A stretch of DNA of 64,000 bases, taken from Labia minor. Its lineage: Eukaryota; Arthropoda; Insecta; Dermaptera; Spongiphoridae. Each line of letters starts with the position of its first letter. Within the stretch, counting starts at the first letter, position 1. The notes under the pieces were generated by a model. It did not search any database and was not told where the DNA came from. It saw only the letters and a list, made by a program, of their open reading frames with translations. The DNA lies in NCBI GenBank assembly GCA_963082975.1, contig OY720350.1, positions 14,726,910 through 14,790,909 on the forward strand, in the 5' to 3' direction. Shown here piece by piece: positions 49,461 through 62,366 of the stretch. A program made the position numbers and the translations under genes.

Positions 49461-50034
49461 TTGCACAAGCAATAAAAAAAGAAACGAACATCTGCCGAGA
49501 TTAATGTCCGATTAAAAAAATAGAGGTTATTAGGTATAAAGTGTAATACAAGTACACCTTTTGGTCGAAATTTATTATTTGTATTATTAATTCATTCTTA
49601 TCAAATTGATAGGAGAGAAATAAATTATTATACATAATAAAAAATTTAATATGTATTATAACTTATATAACAATATAATTAATAATTTTAACATTTTTTT
49701 TTATTAAAATTTGTGTAATATTAATATATATCTATCTTTTGAATATGATTTAAATTTTGAATATATTTTATTTATAAAAAAATGTTAATATATGTTTGAA
49801 GTTATTATTAATTAAATTGTATTACTCTGTACTAACATACTTACTAATAAATGTTTATTTCTAGTTAAATATATAAATGTTTAATAAATAAATAAAATAG
49901 AAAAAAAAAATTAATAATAAATCCAAATCATGAATAAATTAGCAAGCTCGTTGTAAGCCGATGTTTTTCTTTGAATGTTTAAGTATAGTCAGATGAAAGA
50001 CAGAAAAAAAATGGAGCAAAAAGAAGAGATCCGA

Positions 50035-50330
50035 CGGGAAACGGAAGTGGTTATAGAAACGGGAGGGGAGGAAGGGCGCGTGGGCTCTGATCTTAATTTC
50101 CGGGATGAGCGAGAGGGTTGTTCATGAAAGCATGATAGGAGGTCTGATAGTGCACCTGGAGTGAGATCTCTTGAGGTCGCCGAGGCCCAGCTGGTGGGGT
50201 CCATCGTGTGTCGGGTGGGCGTCGAACAGTTTGATGAGGAGGCGATGATACGCGGCGACAGGGAATGCCGGTTTGGCGTCGAATTGCAGTCACTGGTGAT
50301 CGTCACACGCAGCATTACAGGAGCTATTCG
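50035..50330 (-). other. GC-rich island, possible minus-strand exon
   Basis: About 300 bp near 50 percent GC, striking here. The minus frame reads DCNSTPNRHSLSPRIIASSS, then DPTSWASATSRDLTPG, stopping at a candidate donor CCAG|GTGCAC, with CACCAG as a possible acceptor. Ser/Thr/Pro-rich like the exon at 41157, so it may belong to the same gene. Other minus frames are open too. Confidence 0.35.
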
Positions 50331-50399
50331 TGAATAGATTATAGGAGTGTTAACACTCAACAACATTTCATAAAAAGAAAACCACTCGATTCATTTTGT

Positions 50400-51960
50400 T
50401 TATTGGGGGGGGGGCTCAGGAATACAAAAAAAAATATCGAAAAAATAATAATCGCGTCGCTTTATAAAATAAACACAAGCTAAAAGGAATCAAACTGCTT
50501 ATTTATAATAATAATTTATTTATTTGATTTTCATTTATATATATATATGTATATACAATAGCCCTGAAAATTAAAAAAATAAAACAATTTTTTAGAAAAA
50601 GTTTTTATTATTTGACTTTTTGACAATAACGATGAAAATATTTTCTTTCTGGGTTAAATGTTTTTGAAAAAATGTTTTTTAGTCAATCTCAAAGAAATAA
50701 AAAAAAAAAATATTTTTAAATATAAAAAAAAAATGTTATTTTTTGAATATTGAAACATTAAATAAAAGAAACATAAGACTTGATACTCGTATACTACCGT
50801 ATCCAATTCTTAATTTAGATTTAAAAAAAACTTAATAATTTTTTTTTTTTTAACAAAATATTAGAAATTTAATAAAATATACTTTCTACAAATTCATTAT
50901 TCAAAAGACAATTTCCTGTTTTGATTTGTTTTTTATTTTTTATTCTTTTTCATCATCAAGTAATCATTTTTGTTTTTATTTAATTGAAAATGTTTATAAA
51001 TAAATGTAATTTACATTCAACGCATATTGCAATTTTTTTAGAAAGTCATTGCCAAAGTGAAATCCCAAATTGACTTTGATCTTGAATAAAATCATACCTA
51101 TCTTACTATAACTATACTAGAAATATATATATATATATTAATCATTAAAAAAAAAAGAAAAGGAAAAAGAACGGAACACGAGATGCGAATTTATAAATGA
51201 GAATTATGTGACATGTCGTGATGGTTGTAAATGTCATTTGAAATATGTAAGCTGGTTTGGATTAGAAAAGCTTCATTGCTTGTTGATTGAAAACCAGAAA
51301 AAAAACATGAAGGAAAGAGAGGTTCGAAAGAAATTCATCTTGATTATATTATATTAAGCTGCACTTGTTTAACGAGAAGAAAGAATAGAAGAAATGGATT
51401 AAAAAAAAATTAAACGAAACGATCAGCGCAAATACTTTTATGTTTCAAATAAATAACATATATTTAATTAGGTTTTAATAACTAATATTTATGTAGTTTC
51501 TAAATATTAGATATCATTGTATTTTTATCAAACGTATTTTAATAAAAGAGGAGAAATTTTTAAAATACTCTACTAGATTAAAAACGTAAAATATGGGGGG
51601 AAAAAAATTGATCTCTAGAATTATATAAATTTTCATGATAATCATAGTATTGAATTATTATTTTTCTGTATTTTTTTGCTGTATATCCAGGTATATGATT
51701 TCATTGAATTTTAAAATTGTTATTTTTAATTCAATCATATAATCTTAGCGCTATTCTAAGACTTTGATCTTAAAACAAGTAATTAAAATAATAAAACCTT
51801 GAAATTGATTTTTTTTTTTTTGTTATAAAATTCAATTATTATATTTTTCTTTCGTTATTTGTATACAATAATATATATATAATGTACTGATCTGTTTTAA
51901 TAATAATTTATATGTATCGAGATATAAATATATGTATTTTATTATAGATATTTTTTTAGT
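50400..51960. other. AT-rich spacer
   Basis: A ten-base G run at 50405 and many A/T runs; no gene seen. Confidence 0.55.
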
Positions 51961-51961
51961 A

Positions 51962-52084
51962 TCTATATATATAAAAGGCAATGTCTGTGTGTCTGTGTGT
52001 CTGTCAAATACTCAAAAACTACTCGTCCGATTACGGTGAAACTTTCAGGGATTGTTGTGGGCATCCCAGGGAAGGTTTTAATCT
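51962..52084 (+). mobile_element. Helitron 5' end fragment
   Basis: A|TCTATATATATAAAAGGCAA, then GTCTGTGTGTCTGTC and CGTCCGATTACGGTGAAACT, a widespread insect Helitron 5' region. It ends directly at a second copy of the same 5' terminus. Confidence 0.7.
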
Positions 52085-52085
52085 A

Positions 52086-52550
52086 TCTATATATATAAAA
52101 GGCAATGTCTGTGTGTCTGTCTGTGTTATTGTTTTGTGTTTTGTACATATATATGTAAAATAAAGAACAAACAGAAATAAGAAAATAAATTTTAATTAAT
52201 ATAATTTATAAAAAAAAATAATGTTCATAAACTTAGAATATTAATTATTTAATTAATTAAAATCTACTTAAATAAATGCAAAGAGCCACAAATATATTAG
52301 TAAATATATAAATAATAATATGAAATAGTCAATAAATCTTACTTATTATACTAGGAAAATTTGTTGTTGCTTAAATTAAAATATATTTTCCAAGAAAACA
52401 AATATATATCTTATCTACTTATACTGATTGAAACAAAATGGATGAAAACCTTTTACATACAGACTTTCAACCAAATACCATTCGGGGGTACAGGGGGCGG
52501 AGCCCCCGTCTAAGTGTCAAGAGCGCCTGGAAGGCGCTCGGAGCAGCTAG
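52086..52550 (+). mobile_element. Short Helitron, complete ends
   Basis: A|TCTATATATATAAAAGGCAA at the 5' end. The 3' end has the hairpin GAGCGCC-TGGA-GGCGCTC and CTAG|T at 52547-52551. The last 120 bp match the 3' ends of the elements at 34739 and 57514. Only 465 bp with no coding capacity, so it depends on an enzyme from elsewhere. Confidence 0.75.
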
Positions 52551-52987
52551 TTATGTATATTTAAGCATGTTTATAAAGTTTATTAATTAATAATTTATTG
52601 TATCATACTATGAATATAAATTATTGACAAATTATAGTCATTTACCGATTTAAAAAAAAAATATAAATAAATGATTCTAGTAATATTTATATTATATCAC
52701 AAATATCTACTCATTTAAATTTTTATTTGGATTAAAAAATAGCTTGAAATTAAATCATCATTTTTTTTTTTATAGTAAACAATAATTTAAATTGACTAGT
52801 ATATATTCAACTATGTATTACTATACTATATATAAATTATATACATAAATACGAATAAATATTTAAATGATTTGTTTTTCAATAATTTATTAGAAATACT
52901 GGTTTATAAAATTTTAATATTAAAATGGTGTAGAGATTCTAAAGGATCCATTTAGATTTTTTAATTATAATGGATAAGGGATTTTGT

Positions 52988-53163
52988 CAGAGGCGGATTA
53001 TCCGTAAGGCAAACTAGGCACGTGCCTAGGGGCGTGTAGTTACAAGGGGCGCGCGAGCTCAGAATTTTTAAAATTTATAGTATTATGTTGGGCATTTATG
53101 GCCGATACAGGGGCGCCGATAAAGTGATTGCCTAGGGCGCTCTGGACCTTTAATCCGCCACTG
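52988..53163 (+). mobile_element. hAT-type MITE
   Basis: Ends CAGAGGCGGATTA and TAATCCGCCACTG. The exact duplication GATTTTGT lies at 52980-52987 and 53164-53171. 176 bp, GC-rich against its surroundings, with inverted GCCTAGGG motifs inside. Confidence 0.9.
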
Positions 53164-53171
53164 GATTTTGT

Positions 53172-55550
53172 TAAAATCGATTAATAAATATCGTTTTCTA
53201 TAAACATATATTTTTGAATATATATTTGAAACATAACAAATTTACAAAATAAAACTATTGAAATTGTTTAATTTAATTTTTATTTATATAATTGATGTTA
53301 TATAAATAAATATATAACTATTATTATAATGAATGAATTTAAAAATGATACTTGAGCCGCCATCTATTGGTGATTTGTTAAACTTACCATACTATTGATA
53401 CAGAAAAATTGACCATAATATTCACTGTTTATAAGTATCAACGATAATTTTATCACGGAACAAATAATTACTATAATCCACTTTGATGATCGAGAAGAGA
53501 AAACATGAGAGGATTGATTAGAAAGTATTTTAAAGGTAGTAGACATTTACAGTTGAAAAGGAGCCGGAGCACGGAAAAGAATGATTCATTCTGACTCGGC
53601 GGCCGAATTTTCAAAAAAAGACATTTGTGGAAGACACGTTTCCTCCAAAGCTGTTCATTAATTAATCGTGAAGCTTCTTGAGCTTGCTATATATGGTTGG
53701 TTGGCTAATCCCATCCCACAGACTCCTACATCCATAATCAATTGACTAACGAGCAAAAAAAAATATATAGTATATTTATTAGAAAACAAAAACATCAAAC
53801 GGAAGAAAATCAATGATTGTCCTTTGTTTTCTAGGAAATGACAAATTTCTAATGTCACTAAAACATTAGTTAAGGTGATTATCCAAAAACAGAAATTGAA
53901 AATATTTCAAATTTTAAGTACTTATATGATAAATTATGTTGTTTTTGAATATTTCGAATTTAAAAACAGAGATCAGAATAATTATATGATATTTTTTTAA
54001 TGTTTCAATTAATTAAAAAATACTAAAAGTATGAAAGTTTCAATATTGAACAAAAAATGTTGTTGTTGCTTTGAATTAAGATTAATTTTAAAATAAATTC
54101 TATTAATTAATACAATTTAAAGGGTTGGTTTCGTTACCTTTTCATTTGTTCATTGAACAAAACTGTTCTTGAAAATAAAATGAAATTCTTTACTTTTGGC
54201 AATACCAGAATAAATGTACCTATATTAATTTTAATAGGTATCAATGAAATGTATATACATTTTTAATGGCAAAAAGGAAAATTTGAAAATTAATTTCAAA
54301 TAATTCTTAAAATTTTAACAGAAGTTATTGAAGTAGTAAATCAATTTTAAATCAAGTTCAAATATGATATAAATTAATCAATGAAATGATACAAATTCCT
54401 TATAAGTATAATCTTTATTTCATTCAATTCTATCTAAGAAGTAAAATTTCTTTTATCTTTGTAAATAAATATTTATATTGAATTTATTCATAGTAATAAA
54501 ATAAATAAAGTTTAATAATTAATCAAATTGATGATAACATAATATAATATCTAAATATACACAGCAAGTATAAATAGTATTTATAAATAGATACCTATGT
54601 ATATATAAAATGTAATTGAATTGATAATGTTTCAAAATTCATGCAAATCAATTGATTTGTTTTTATTTTTTTGTTAATAAAAGAAATGAACAAATACTGG
54701 TTTAATTTTTTTGATTAAAAAATCCTTAGGAATGTCCTGTTAATATTTAAGAGATGAGCGGGACATGTTTCCTAGGTCAATTTTTTAAATCTTATGTATT
54801 AAGTGAGTAATTTCCCCTCATTAAACCACCTGATGGCTAATAACAAGAATAAAACTAACCTGTTCGCTTCCTAAAACAATATTTTTTTTTTATTTAATTC
54901 TAATAAATATATTCACCTAGACAGGAACTAATTAAAAATAATTAATTGGATGGTGTTAATATAAATATATTCGAATCCGGTTCCTCTAAGGAATATCCAG
55001 TTATAAATGAACAAAAATTTATTAATATGTCTGATAGGAGTAGCTCCAACAATTTTTAATCAATAATCATTTATTCAAAGAAATATAAATTGTTGATTTG
55101 TATTTATCAATAAAACAGTAGTAGAAATATTATAGTTTCTTGTTTTAATATAAATTTAGATATGTTTTGATTTCTCATATACATTTCTATGTTTAATGAG
55201 TGAATATTCGAATATGAGGTCATATCATTTGCTGATAAAAAGCGCAATGAATAGAATAGCGATAAGAAATAGATCACTTCTTTAAATATTTTATGGGATA
55301 ATAACATTCAAATTAATTCATATGAATGATTAAACTAAATAAACAAATAAAAAAAAAATTAAAGTTCATTTGAGAAAGGGTCAATGGAACAGCATTGGTA
55401 TATTTGAATTTATATATATATATATCACTTCCTTTTTTAAAAGAGAGAATATTTTTAGAATATTTGATAGATATATATATATATTATATAAATCAAAATT
55501 TGCATAGACTTTGCAATATTAAGAAAAAACTTGGAGATAAATTATTTTAA
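53172..55550. other. AT-rich spacer
   Basis: A slightly GC-richer patch at 53540-53740 has an open minus frame without recognisable content; nothing else. Confidence 0.5.
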
Positions 55551-55552
55551 AA

Positions 55553-57514
55553 TCTACTATATATAAATGAAAATAAATTGTTTATTGTTTATTTTTTTTT
55601 TTTTTTTTTAATTATAATTAGAATAAGAATTATGCCTGAGCAAAAATTAAATATTGAAACGGGCGAAACTTATTCAATTAACTAATTTATTTAATTTTAA
55701 GATACATTGTAATTTTAAAATTTAGGTAAATCTTCCGCTCCTGGAAGGTGCTGCTCTGCGTGGCAAGCCTGGAACCATGAAGGGATTCCCAAAAATGTGT
55801 GACCGGGAGCCGGTGACATGAGAGTAGTTTCGAGATCAGATCACTGATAACATATAAGTGCGATCTCCTATTTTTTTCTCTCCTAACTCAAGCCAGTATG
55901 GTTTATTTTGTATTATTTAACCAATCCTATTTTTTGTATTTCATATATTATTCTTTTATATATCATTAATATCTTTAATTATTATCCAACTTATACACTT
56001 GACTCCCAAAGTGTACATTTAATTATTTATCAACATATTATTTTGACCACCAACCCAATTATTTATTAATTAACCTTTTATTATAAAATGAAAATTCTAT
56101 CTATTCGATATTTTATCAAAGTTGGAAAAAGAGTTTCAAAATTCAAAACAATCTTTAAAATAATAACATCAAATTTATTATTTTTTTTTTTATTTATCAA
56201 ACTCAAAGAAAGTTGAATAGTTTATTCTTGAAAGAATTAAATAATTTTGATTTCAGAAAAAAATATTTTTTTCATTATCAATCAATCTATAAAGTCTTTA
56301 TTTATAATTGAAAGGAAAGTTATACATTGATACATTTAGGTATATGATTTTGTTTTTTTTTTAATTTTATTTTTAATAGCAACGGTGATTAATGTTAATA
56401 TTAAACAGATGGTTTTATGAAGAATTAATAAACATCAATGCTTAGTGATGAAGCAAAAGGATGGTAAAGGAGGGTAGTGGGGGTGGTGAAGGGTGGAGTA
56501 AAAGAGAGAGAAGTATTAATGTAAAAGCAGGACATGATCTACTATAGACTTTGAGATTGGCCTTGGATTGTAGGTTTATATAATAGAAATGATAAATCTG
56601 ACATTTCTCACTTGGCACTTTGAGCAATACAAAAGAAATATTGGAATCTAATTACAGGAGAATGGAAGAAATCAAAAATGTATGCGCGACAGGTCATGTT
56701 TCGTTGGCAGAGCACTATAAATATGATTAGTGGGAAGGGCAACGAGGGCATCACATCTGGCGTTCATACGAGATTTGAGAACTAAATAATAATAATAATA
56801 ATAATAATTAATCTTTCAGTGAGAAAAGAAGCAACGAACTCATTTTTAAGAGAATATATTGAATAGTTTATGACATCGTAACATACAAAAAACGATAAAG
56901 AAAGTGGAATAACAATAAAAAAATAAAAAATAATTTCAATGATACTTTTGATGACAATGACAAACACAAAGTAAATAGTAAATTCTAGTATTAAGTATAA
57001 ATCATTAAATCGATGATTTATAATCTCAATGACCTACTAAAATAAATGCAACATATTTGAAATTCATCTCTTTGAATTAAACCCATCCTCGATAGCAGAA
57101 TAAATGAATGTAGTATAACTAGATTTTCAAAATTCAAATTATTTTAAAGAGGGCTTATAATATTGTTATATTCAATAAAAAAAAAAAAATTTTATATTAT
57201 ATTATAAACATAGAGAAGAGGAGCTCCATTACAATAAATACTTTTTGAGAAAAGTGAAAAAATAATTTTTTTCTTACTTTTTATTATTTTTGACGTCATT
57301 TGTGACGTCACATCCAGTGCCTCTTATATCTTATAATATTTTTCAATCTTTTGCGTTTCAATTTCTTTGCGTGTGAGGGCTCTCACAATGGTTCACTAAT
57401 ATGTAATATACTGATTGAAACAAAATGGATGAAAACCTTTTACTACTTTCAATCAAATACTATATACCACTCGGGGGTAAAGGGGGCGGAGCCGAATGCC
57501 CTCTGAGCAGCTAG
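55553..57514 (+). mobile_element. Helitron 3' end with a candidate 5' end
   Basis: The 3' end is certain by similarity: from about 57405 it matches the other two Helitron ends through CTAG|T at 57511-57515, with a degraded hairpin. A|TCTACTATATATAAATG at 55552 is a possible 5' end but is not proved to belong. If correct, the element carries the GC-rich island at 55735-55860. Confidence 0.4.
55735..55860 (+). other. Possible terminal exon or captured gene piece
   Basis: After TTTAG at 55722-55726 the plus frame reads VNLPLLEGAALRGKPGTMKG, FPKMCDREPVT and TGA. The minus frame MSPAPGHTFLGIPSWFQ is also open. It lies within the possible Helitron 55553-57514. Origin unknown. Confidence 0.3.
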
Positions 57515-57605
57515 TTAATCTTTAAAATTATGCATTAATTGGATTATAAACAATACAAAATTTGTAATATCAGGAAAATATTTATTTTAAGAATACAAGA
57601 AAAAT

Positions 57606-58180
57606 CTGGAGTGTCTCCACTCGACTATCTCGCAAATTTGAATTGGATTAAATAACATATATTAATTTAAATTAAATTAAATTAATTAAATTATAAATTA
57701 AAATTGATAAATAAGCCAGCGCATGTTTGGCTCTTTGTTGATGGCACCACGTCACGTGTTGGCGCGTGAGATTTGCACTGTTAAAAAATTAATTCTGGTA
57801 CTCAGCGATTTAATCAAGCTGAAATTATATGTATAGCAGTTTTATACAATCATTAATCATGTGAAAAATTATCAAACATATATCTTTATTTTTATGGTCA
57901 CTTTAGAGGAAAAAGTAATCTAAATGTTGTTGTTAATGACCCTCTTACGGTTGAGCTACATTTTTCAAAAGTTGATAGAAAACTATGAATTTTGAATAAT
58001 GCCCATGTACCAAATTTCATCATTCTAGCTCAAACCGTTTTTGCGTAACATACATACATACACACACACACACACAGAGACAGACATTTTTCTCACCCTT
58101 AGTGAAAATGATTCAGGAAGCTTCAAAACGTATAAAAACATCAAAATCTCAACATCGAAAATTTTCTGGCGAGATAGTAA
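57606..58180 (+). mobile_element. Two-hairpin repeat family, copy 6
   Basis: Same ends. A deletion removes the left arm of the 3' hairpin, leaving only GGCGAGATAGTAA. It lies 91 bp after a Helitron 3' end. Confidence 0.75.
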
Positions 58181-59534
58181 TTAAAAGAAGCATATATTAT
58201 GATTGTAAGCAGATGTTAAGAAAATCGTACATAACCTCACTTTGCACTCTACCTTTTAAATTTGAAATTGACATTAATAATTATCAACAATTTTTAAATA
58301 ATTTTTTTATTTTATAAAATTGACTTGAAAGGTCACAATAATAACAAATGATCTAATAGATTATTATAATATACCTATATGGTGGCTGGACTAATTGTCT
58401 CATTTATTTACTCTTTTCTCTTTACTATTTTATTCAGTATAAACATATAAGTATCCTGCTTATATATATATATTACTATATAAATTAGAAATGCCAATTT
58501 ATTAAAAAAGAGAATATTAAATTTTTTTTTTCTATAAGTTTCTTTTTTTAGCTTCTATATAAAAAGTATATTTTATGACAAATGAATTGGTTCACTTGGG
58601 TAAATGGAGTCAACGTAGGCCAGGGTCTCTTTAGATCAAGGTTAAAAAGATCAACTCTCACGTGAAGGCCTCGAAATCCATTATTTACAAACAATTAGAC
58701 AGTTTTCTTTAAATGTTATTTAACAATTTTTAAGAAAAATAGAAATATGATTGACTAGAAATTATTTAACGATTTTGGTACATTCATATCGAGCAGAGTT
58801 GTCTGTTAAAATATGCCTCATCAAATTAATTACTCTGTTTTGTTTTAAGAAATGATGTAACCTTTTAGGTTGAGTTTTATCAAAGAGATGAGTGTAAAAA
58901 TGTTTCAATGAATAGGGTCAAAGTGGCATGTCACTTAGATATGATCATTTCTCATCAATACAAACACATTTTGCCCATTCCTATAGATAAAAAGCTATTA
59001 TCAGACTTAAATCAATTCATAAAAATTCACCACATATTTTATCAATAAATAACATTTAATTATCTACCATATCTTTTAATTCTTTTATAATCATTTAATT
59101 TTTTATCACATCTGATAATATTTATTTCCTAAACATAAATTAATTCCCTATGAAAATATTATTTTATTGATTTGTGATGTCAAAATGGACATGATTATAA
59201 TAAATATAACATATACCTATTATAGAATGGAATAACTTAATAAATATAATAAACATATTAAGTTGGAAACGTAGTTCATAACAAAATAAGTTGACCTGTG
59301 GCCAGGCGCAGAACCGACAGACGGATTGAAATAAATAAATTTCCAGCTACAGAAACAATTTCAAATAATTTAAATGTATCTATTAATGCAATAAAAGACA
59401 GATATGGATATAACATAAATATTTTTTATTTTATTTTATTTAAAATATATAAGGAGGCGCTGGCTGAGACGTCATGAAAAGCAGGGTGACGTCATATAAT
59501 TTTAAATTAAGAAAAATCTAATGAAGATGATTTT
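58181..59534. other. AT-rich spacer
   Basis: Small GC-richer patches at 58590-58680 and 59290-59330, no frame of note. Confidence 0.5.
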
Positions 59535-59905
59535 CTCGAGGATAAAACCAATACAAAGTGCATGATTCGTGGAGATATATAAAAAATCTCATGTGAAATT
59601 TGGTGTGAAAATAACCCTTCCCTTCATATCGTCGATCGCTAATGCTACCACTTCCGGTTTAAGGATATACACCAAAAGTTGATCAATTCACCATACTAAT
59701 GCATTAAGTAAATAAGCCAAATTTCACCAAAATCCGTTGAGCCGTTCATGCTGTACACATCTATACGGACAGACGGACAGAGATCATGCTAAAAATACTT
59801 TTTTCTCATAAGAAAATGATTGATTCGTGTAGATATGTAAAAATATCCATATGTAAAATTTGGTGTGAAAACAATACCTCCCTTAATATTGTCGGTCGAT
59901 AAAAA
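59535..59905. repeat. Dispersed-repeat fragment with two related 90-bp blocks
   Basis: ATGATTCGTGGAGATATATA and GAAATTTGGTGTGAAAATAA at 59541-59642 recur with changes at 59807-59902. Between them is AAATCCGTTGAGCCGTTCAT followed by ACGGACAGACGGACAG, a signature of insect transposon untranslated regions. Family not identified. Confidence 0.55.
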
Positions 59906-60394
59906 TAACAAATAAAATTTTTGATAAACTCAAACTCGGAAGAATATAAATGAATAATTGATATTTAATAAAAAATAATTATTTTCATTTAAACAATATT
60001 TTTTTATTTTGTATTTTAGAAATGTGTCAAAAAAAACAAAAAATTAAAAAGATTTAATTGATTAATATTGGATTTCAAAAATAGTGTTAATTAATCATTA
60101 TCGTATAAACTTAGAAAAATAACAAAATCCATCTATTTTTATAGTATAATTTCAATTTAATAAAATACGTTTTTTTAAAGTATATTTTCATTTGTTTATA
60201 AACATGTTGACTTTTTAGTAAAAATATTATATAATTATCGATTAGGTTGCTGAAATTTGTAATTTCTTTTTCTTCTATTTTGTCAAACACAAGAAAGAGA
60301 GAATATGAAGATAATATATATTATAATGTATATGATAGATAAATGATATATGTGAATATGTTGATCCGATCTTAGATATAATCAATTTTTGTGA

Positions 60395-60560
60395 TGTTTA
60401 TAAACGTACGTTGGGTAAGCAAAAGGAAAAGGATAACAGTATTAGTGACGATCGAAAGCCTTGGCTCCCTCCAGATTCCCGTCGGCTACATCCGTGGCCT
60501 TTGGCAAGGTAGACGGCCAATACCAGAACCACCTTTGATATACCACCATCGGGTAAAATA
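60395..60560 (+). other. Possible exon
   Basis: Plus frame KQKEKDNSISDDRKPWLPPD, SRRLHPWPLA, then a candidate donor AAG|GTAGAC. The frame one base away is also open to 60603. GC-rich against flanks; product unknown. Confidence 0.3.
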
Positions 60561-60604
60561 TAATAGAAAAACAACAACTAAGAAATCAAAAAAACAAAAT
60601 TAAA

Positions 60605-61500
60605 AAACTTGAGTAATATTTATTATATCAAAAAAAAAAAAAAAAGACATAAGTTTCTTTTATAACGTCCCCCGTTAACTAAAAAGACCAAAAAGATTAA
60701 TGAATTTTGTCGGGTTGAATGCTGATTTGTGTTTGTATGTATTGTATTTTTAATTATATTCACAAATTTACAATTGAACTTTATAATCGTAAAACATAAT
60801 TAATAAATCAAGATAATTCGTTATTATAATCATAATTGATTCAATTCATAAATTTAATTATATAAATATAAAGAATTGCCATCTGCTAATAAAAAAAATA
60901 TTATTTTTAAATTCAAATAAATTATGTCATGAATCAACATTTCAATTCATATGTCAGAGAATAAAATTCACATTGTGAGTAAAAAAAATTCATTTTTATT
61001 TAAAACAAATAAATTCGTATAAATTCTTACCCAATATTTGTTTATTTCTTAAAGATAATTCACATTTCTTTCCTATAGCAGGGAGATTTCAATTTTTCCC
61101 CAATTTAAATATTGGCGGCCGTAATATTCAATTAATAAATATGATAAAATTCATTTTTCATAATAGTTATCGTTTAAAAATTTTATTTTAAAATGTTAAA
61201 TAGTCAAATTTTTTAATTAAATGAGAGTATTTTTGAAAAAGTTTCACTTAAAATATATATAACAAACTATTATAAATATTTATTTAAATGATTGGGATTG
61301 TTATTCGTAAGATGTGATAAACTTCTTTGCCCCTTCTTTTATTATAATTAAATGTAAATCTTAAATTTTCTCCATTACGAAGAGGTGATTTCTCTTCTTA
61401 ACAAAAAAAAAAAATTAAATCATGAAACAACAACCACATTACAGAGAGATCAAGACTAATAAAATGAGGGAATTAAAATTTGGAACATGGAAGATCGTAG
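60605..61500. other. AT-rich spacer
   Basis: No supportable feature. Confidence 0.55.
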
Positions 61501-61640
61501 TTTAAGGTACGTGAGAGAGATGGGAGAGGGTAGGGTTGGATGATTATGATTCAAGATAGGAATACTTGGAGGAATATGGTTGCTGCGGCCAAGAAATTTC
61601 GAGTTTCGTAGAGCCACAGAGAGAGAGAGAGAGAGAGATT
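61501..61640 (+). mobile_element. Non-LTR retrotransposon 3' tail
   Basis: About 140 bp matching the last part of the family (GGTTGCTGCGGCCAAGAA, TTTCGAGTTTCGTAGAGCC), ending in a GA-repeat tail (ACAGAGAGAGAGAGAGAGAG). Confidence 0.75.
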
Positions 61641-62366
61641 TGATAAAACTAGAAAATTATTAATAGACTTAAAGTGGTAAGAATAAAATAATAATAAATT
61701 TGTAAAATTCGTAAAATCCAATTTGTAAAATATAAAAAGTTCAAAGTTGTGCTCGAGTTATGCTTGTATTTGATTTAGATCAAAGTAAAGGCTTTTATGA
61801 AAATAATTTTGTTAAATTTATAGTATTTTGAATTTTTAAACTGAATTTAATCTTCAGACTGTTAATGTTATCATTTATATACCTGTTAAAATTTAGAATG
61901 ATGATGATAGTGAATAACATTTCTAAAATGATTTATCTATCTATTCTCGTAAATTCTCGTATATAATATATATCAATATTTATCATCTATCTATTTAGAT
62001 ATTGCTTGGTTGTTTAATTTAATTATGTAAGATTACATACACAGATTTATCTTCTTTTAATTCTTTTTGTTTTGTGTTTTTTGTTTTTTTTTAGAATTTG
62101 CTCAACCCGACTATTGTATGTTTTAAATAGAAAAGTAACAGTCGGGTAACAAATGTGAGAATGAATCAAAATGACGATGCTTTACGTCGGCATCTTCTTT
62201 TGTAAATTAAACAAAACCTTAAGAATAATTGCACAAATCTATTAAGTAAGGAGAAAGACAAATTACTTTACTGAGGGACAATTTGATTATTTTTTTCGAA
62301 ATAATCCTCTTTGAATCTTTTTATTTCAAGGATAATTTAATTTTAAATTCAATAATTTTACGAATA

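Noticed and set aside
58102-58317. 71-codon plus-strand open frame
   Set aside because: Starts inside repeat copy 6 and runs into AT-rich spacer; no coding character.
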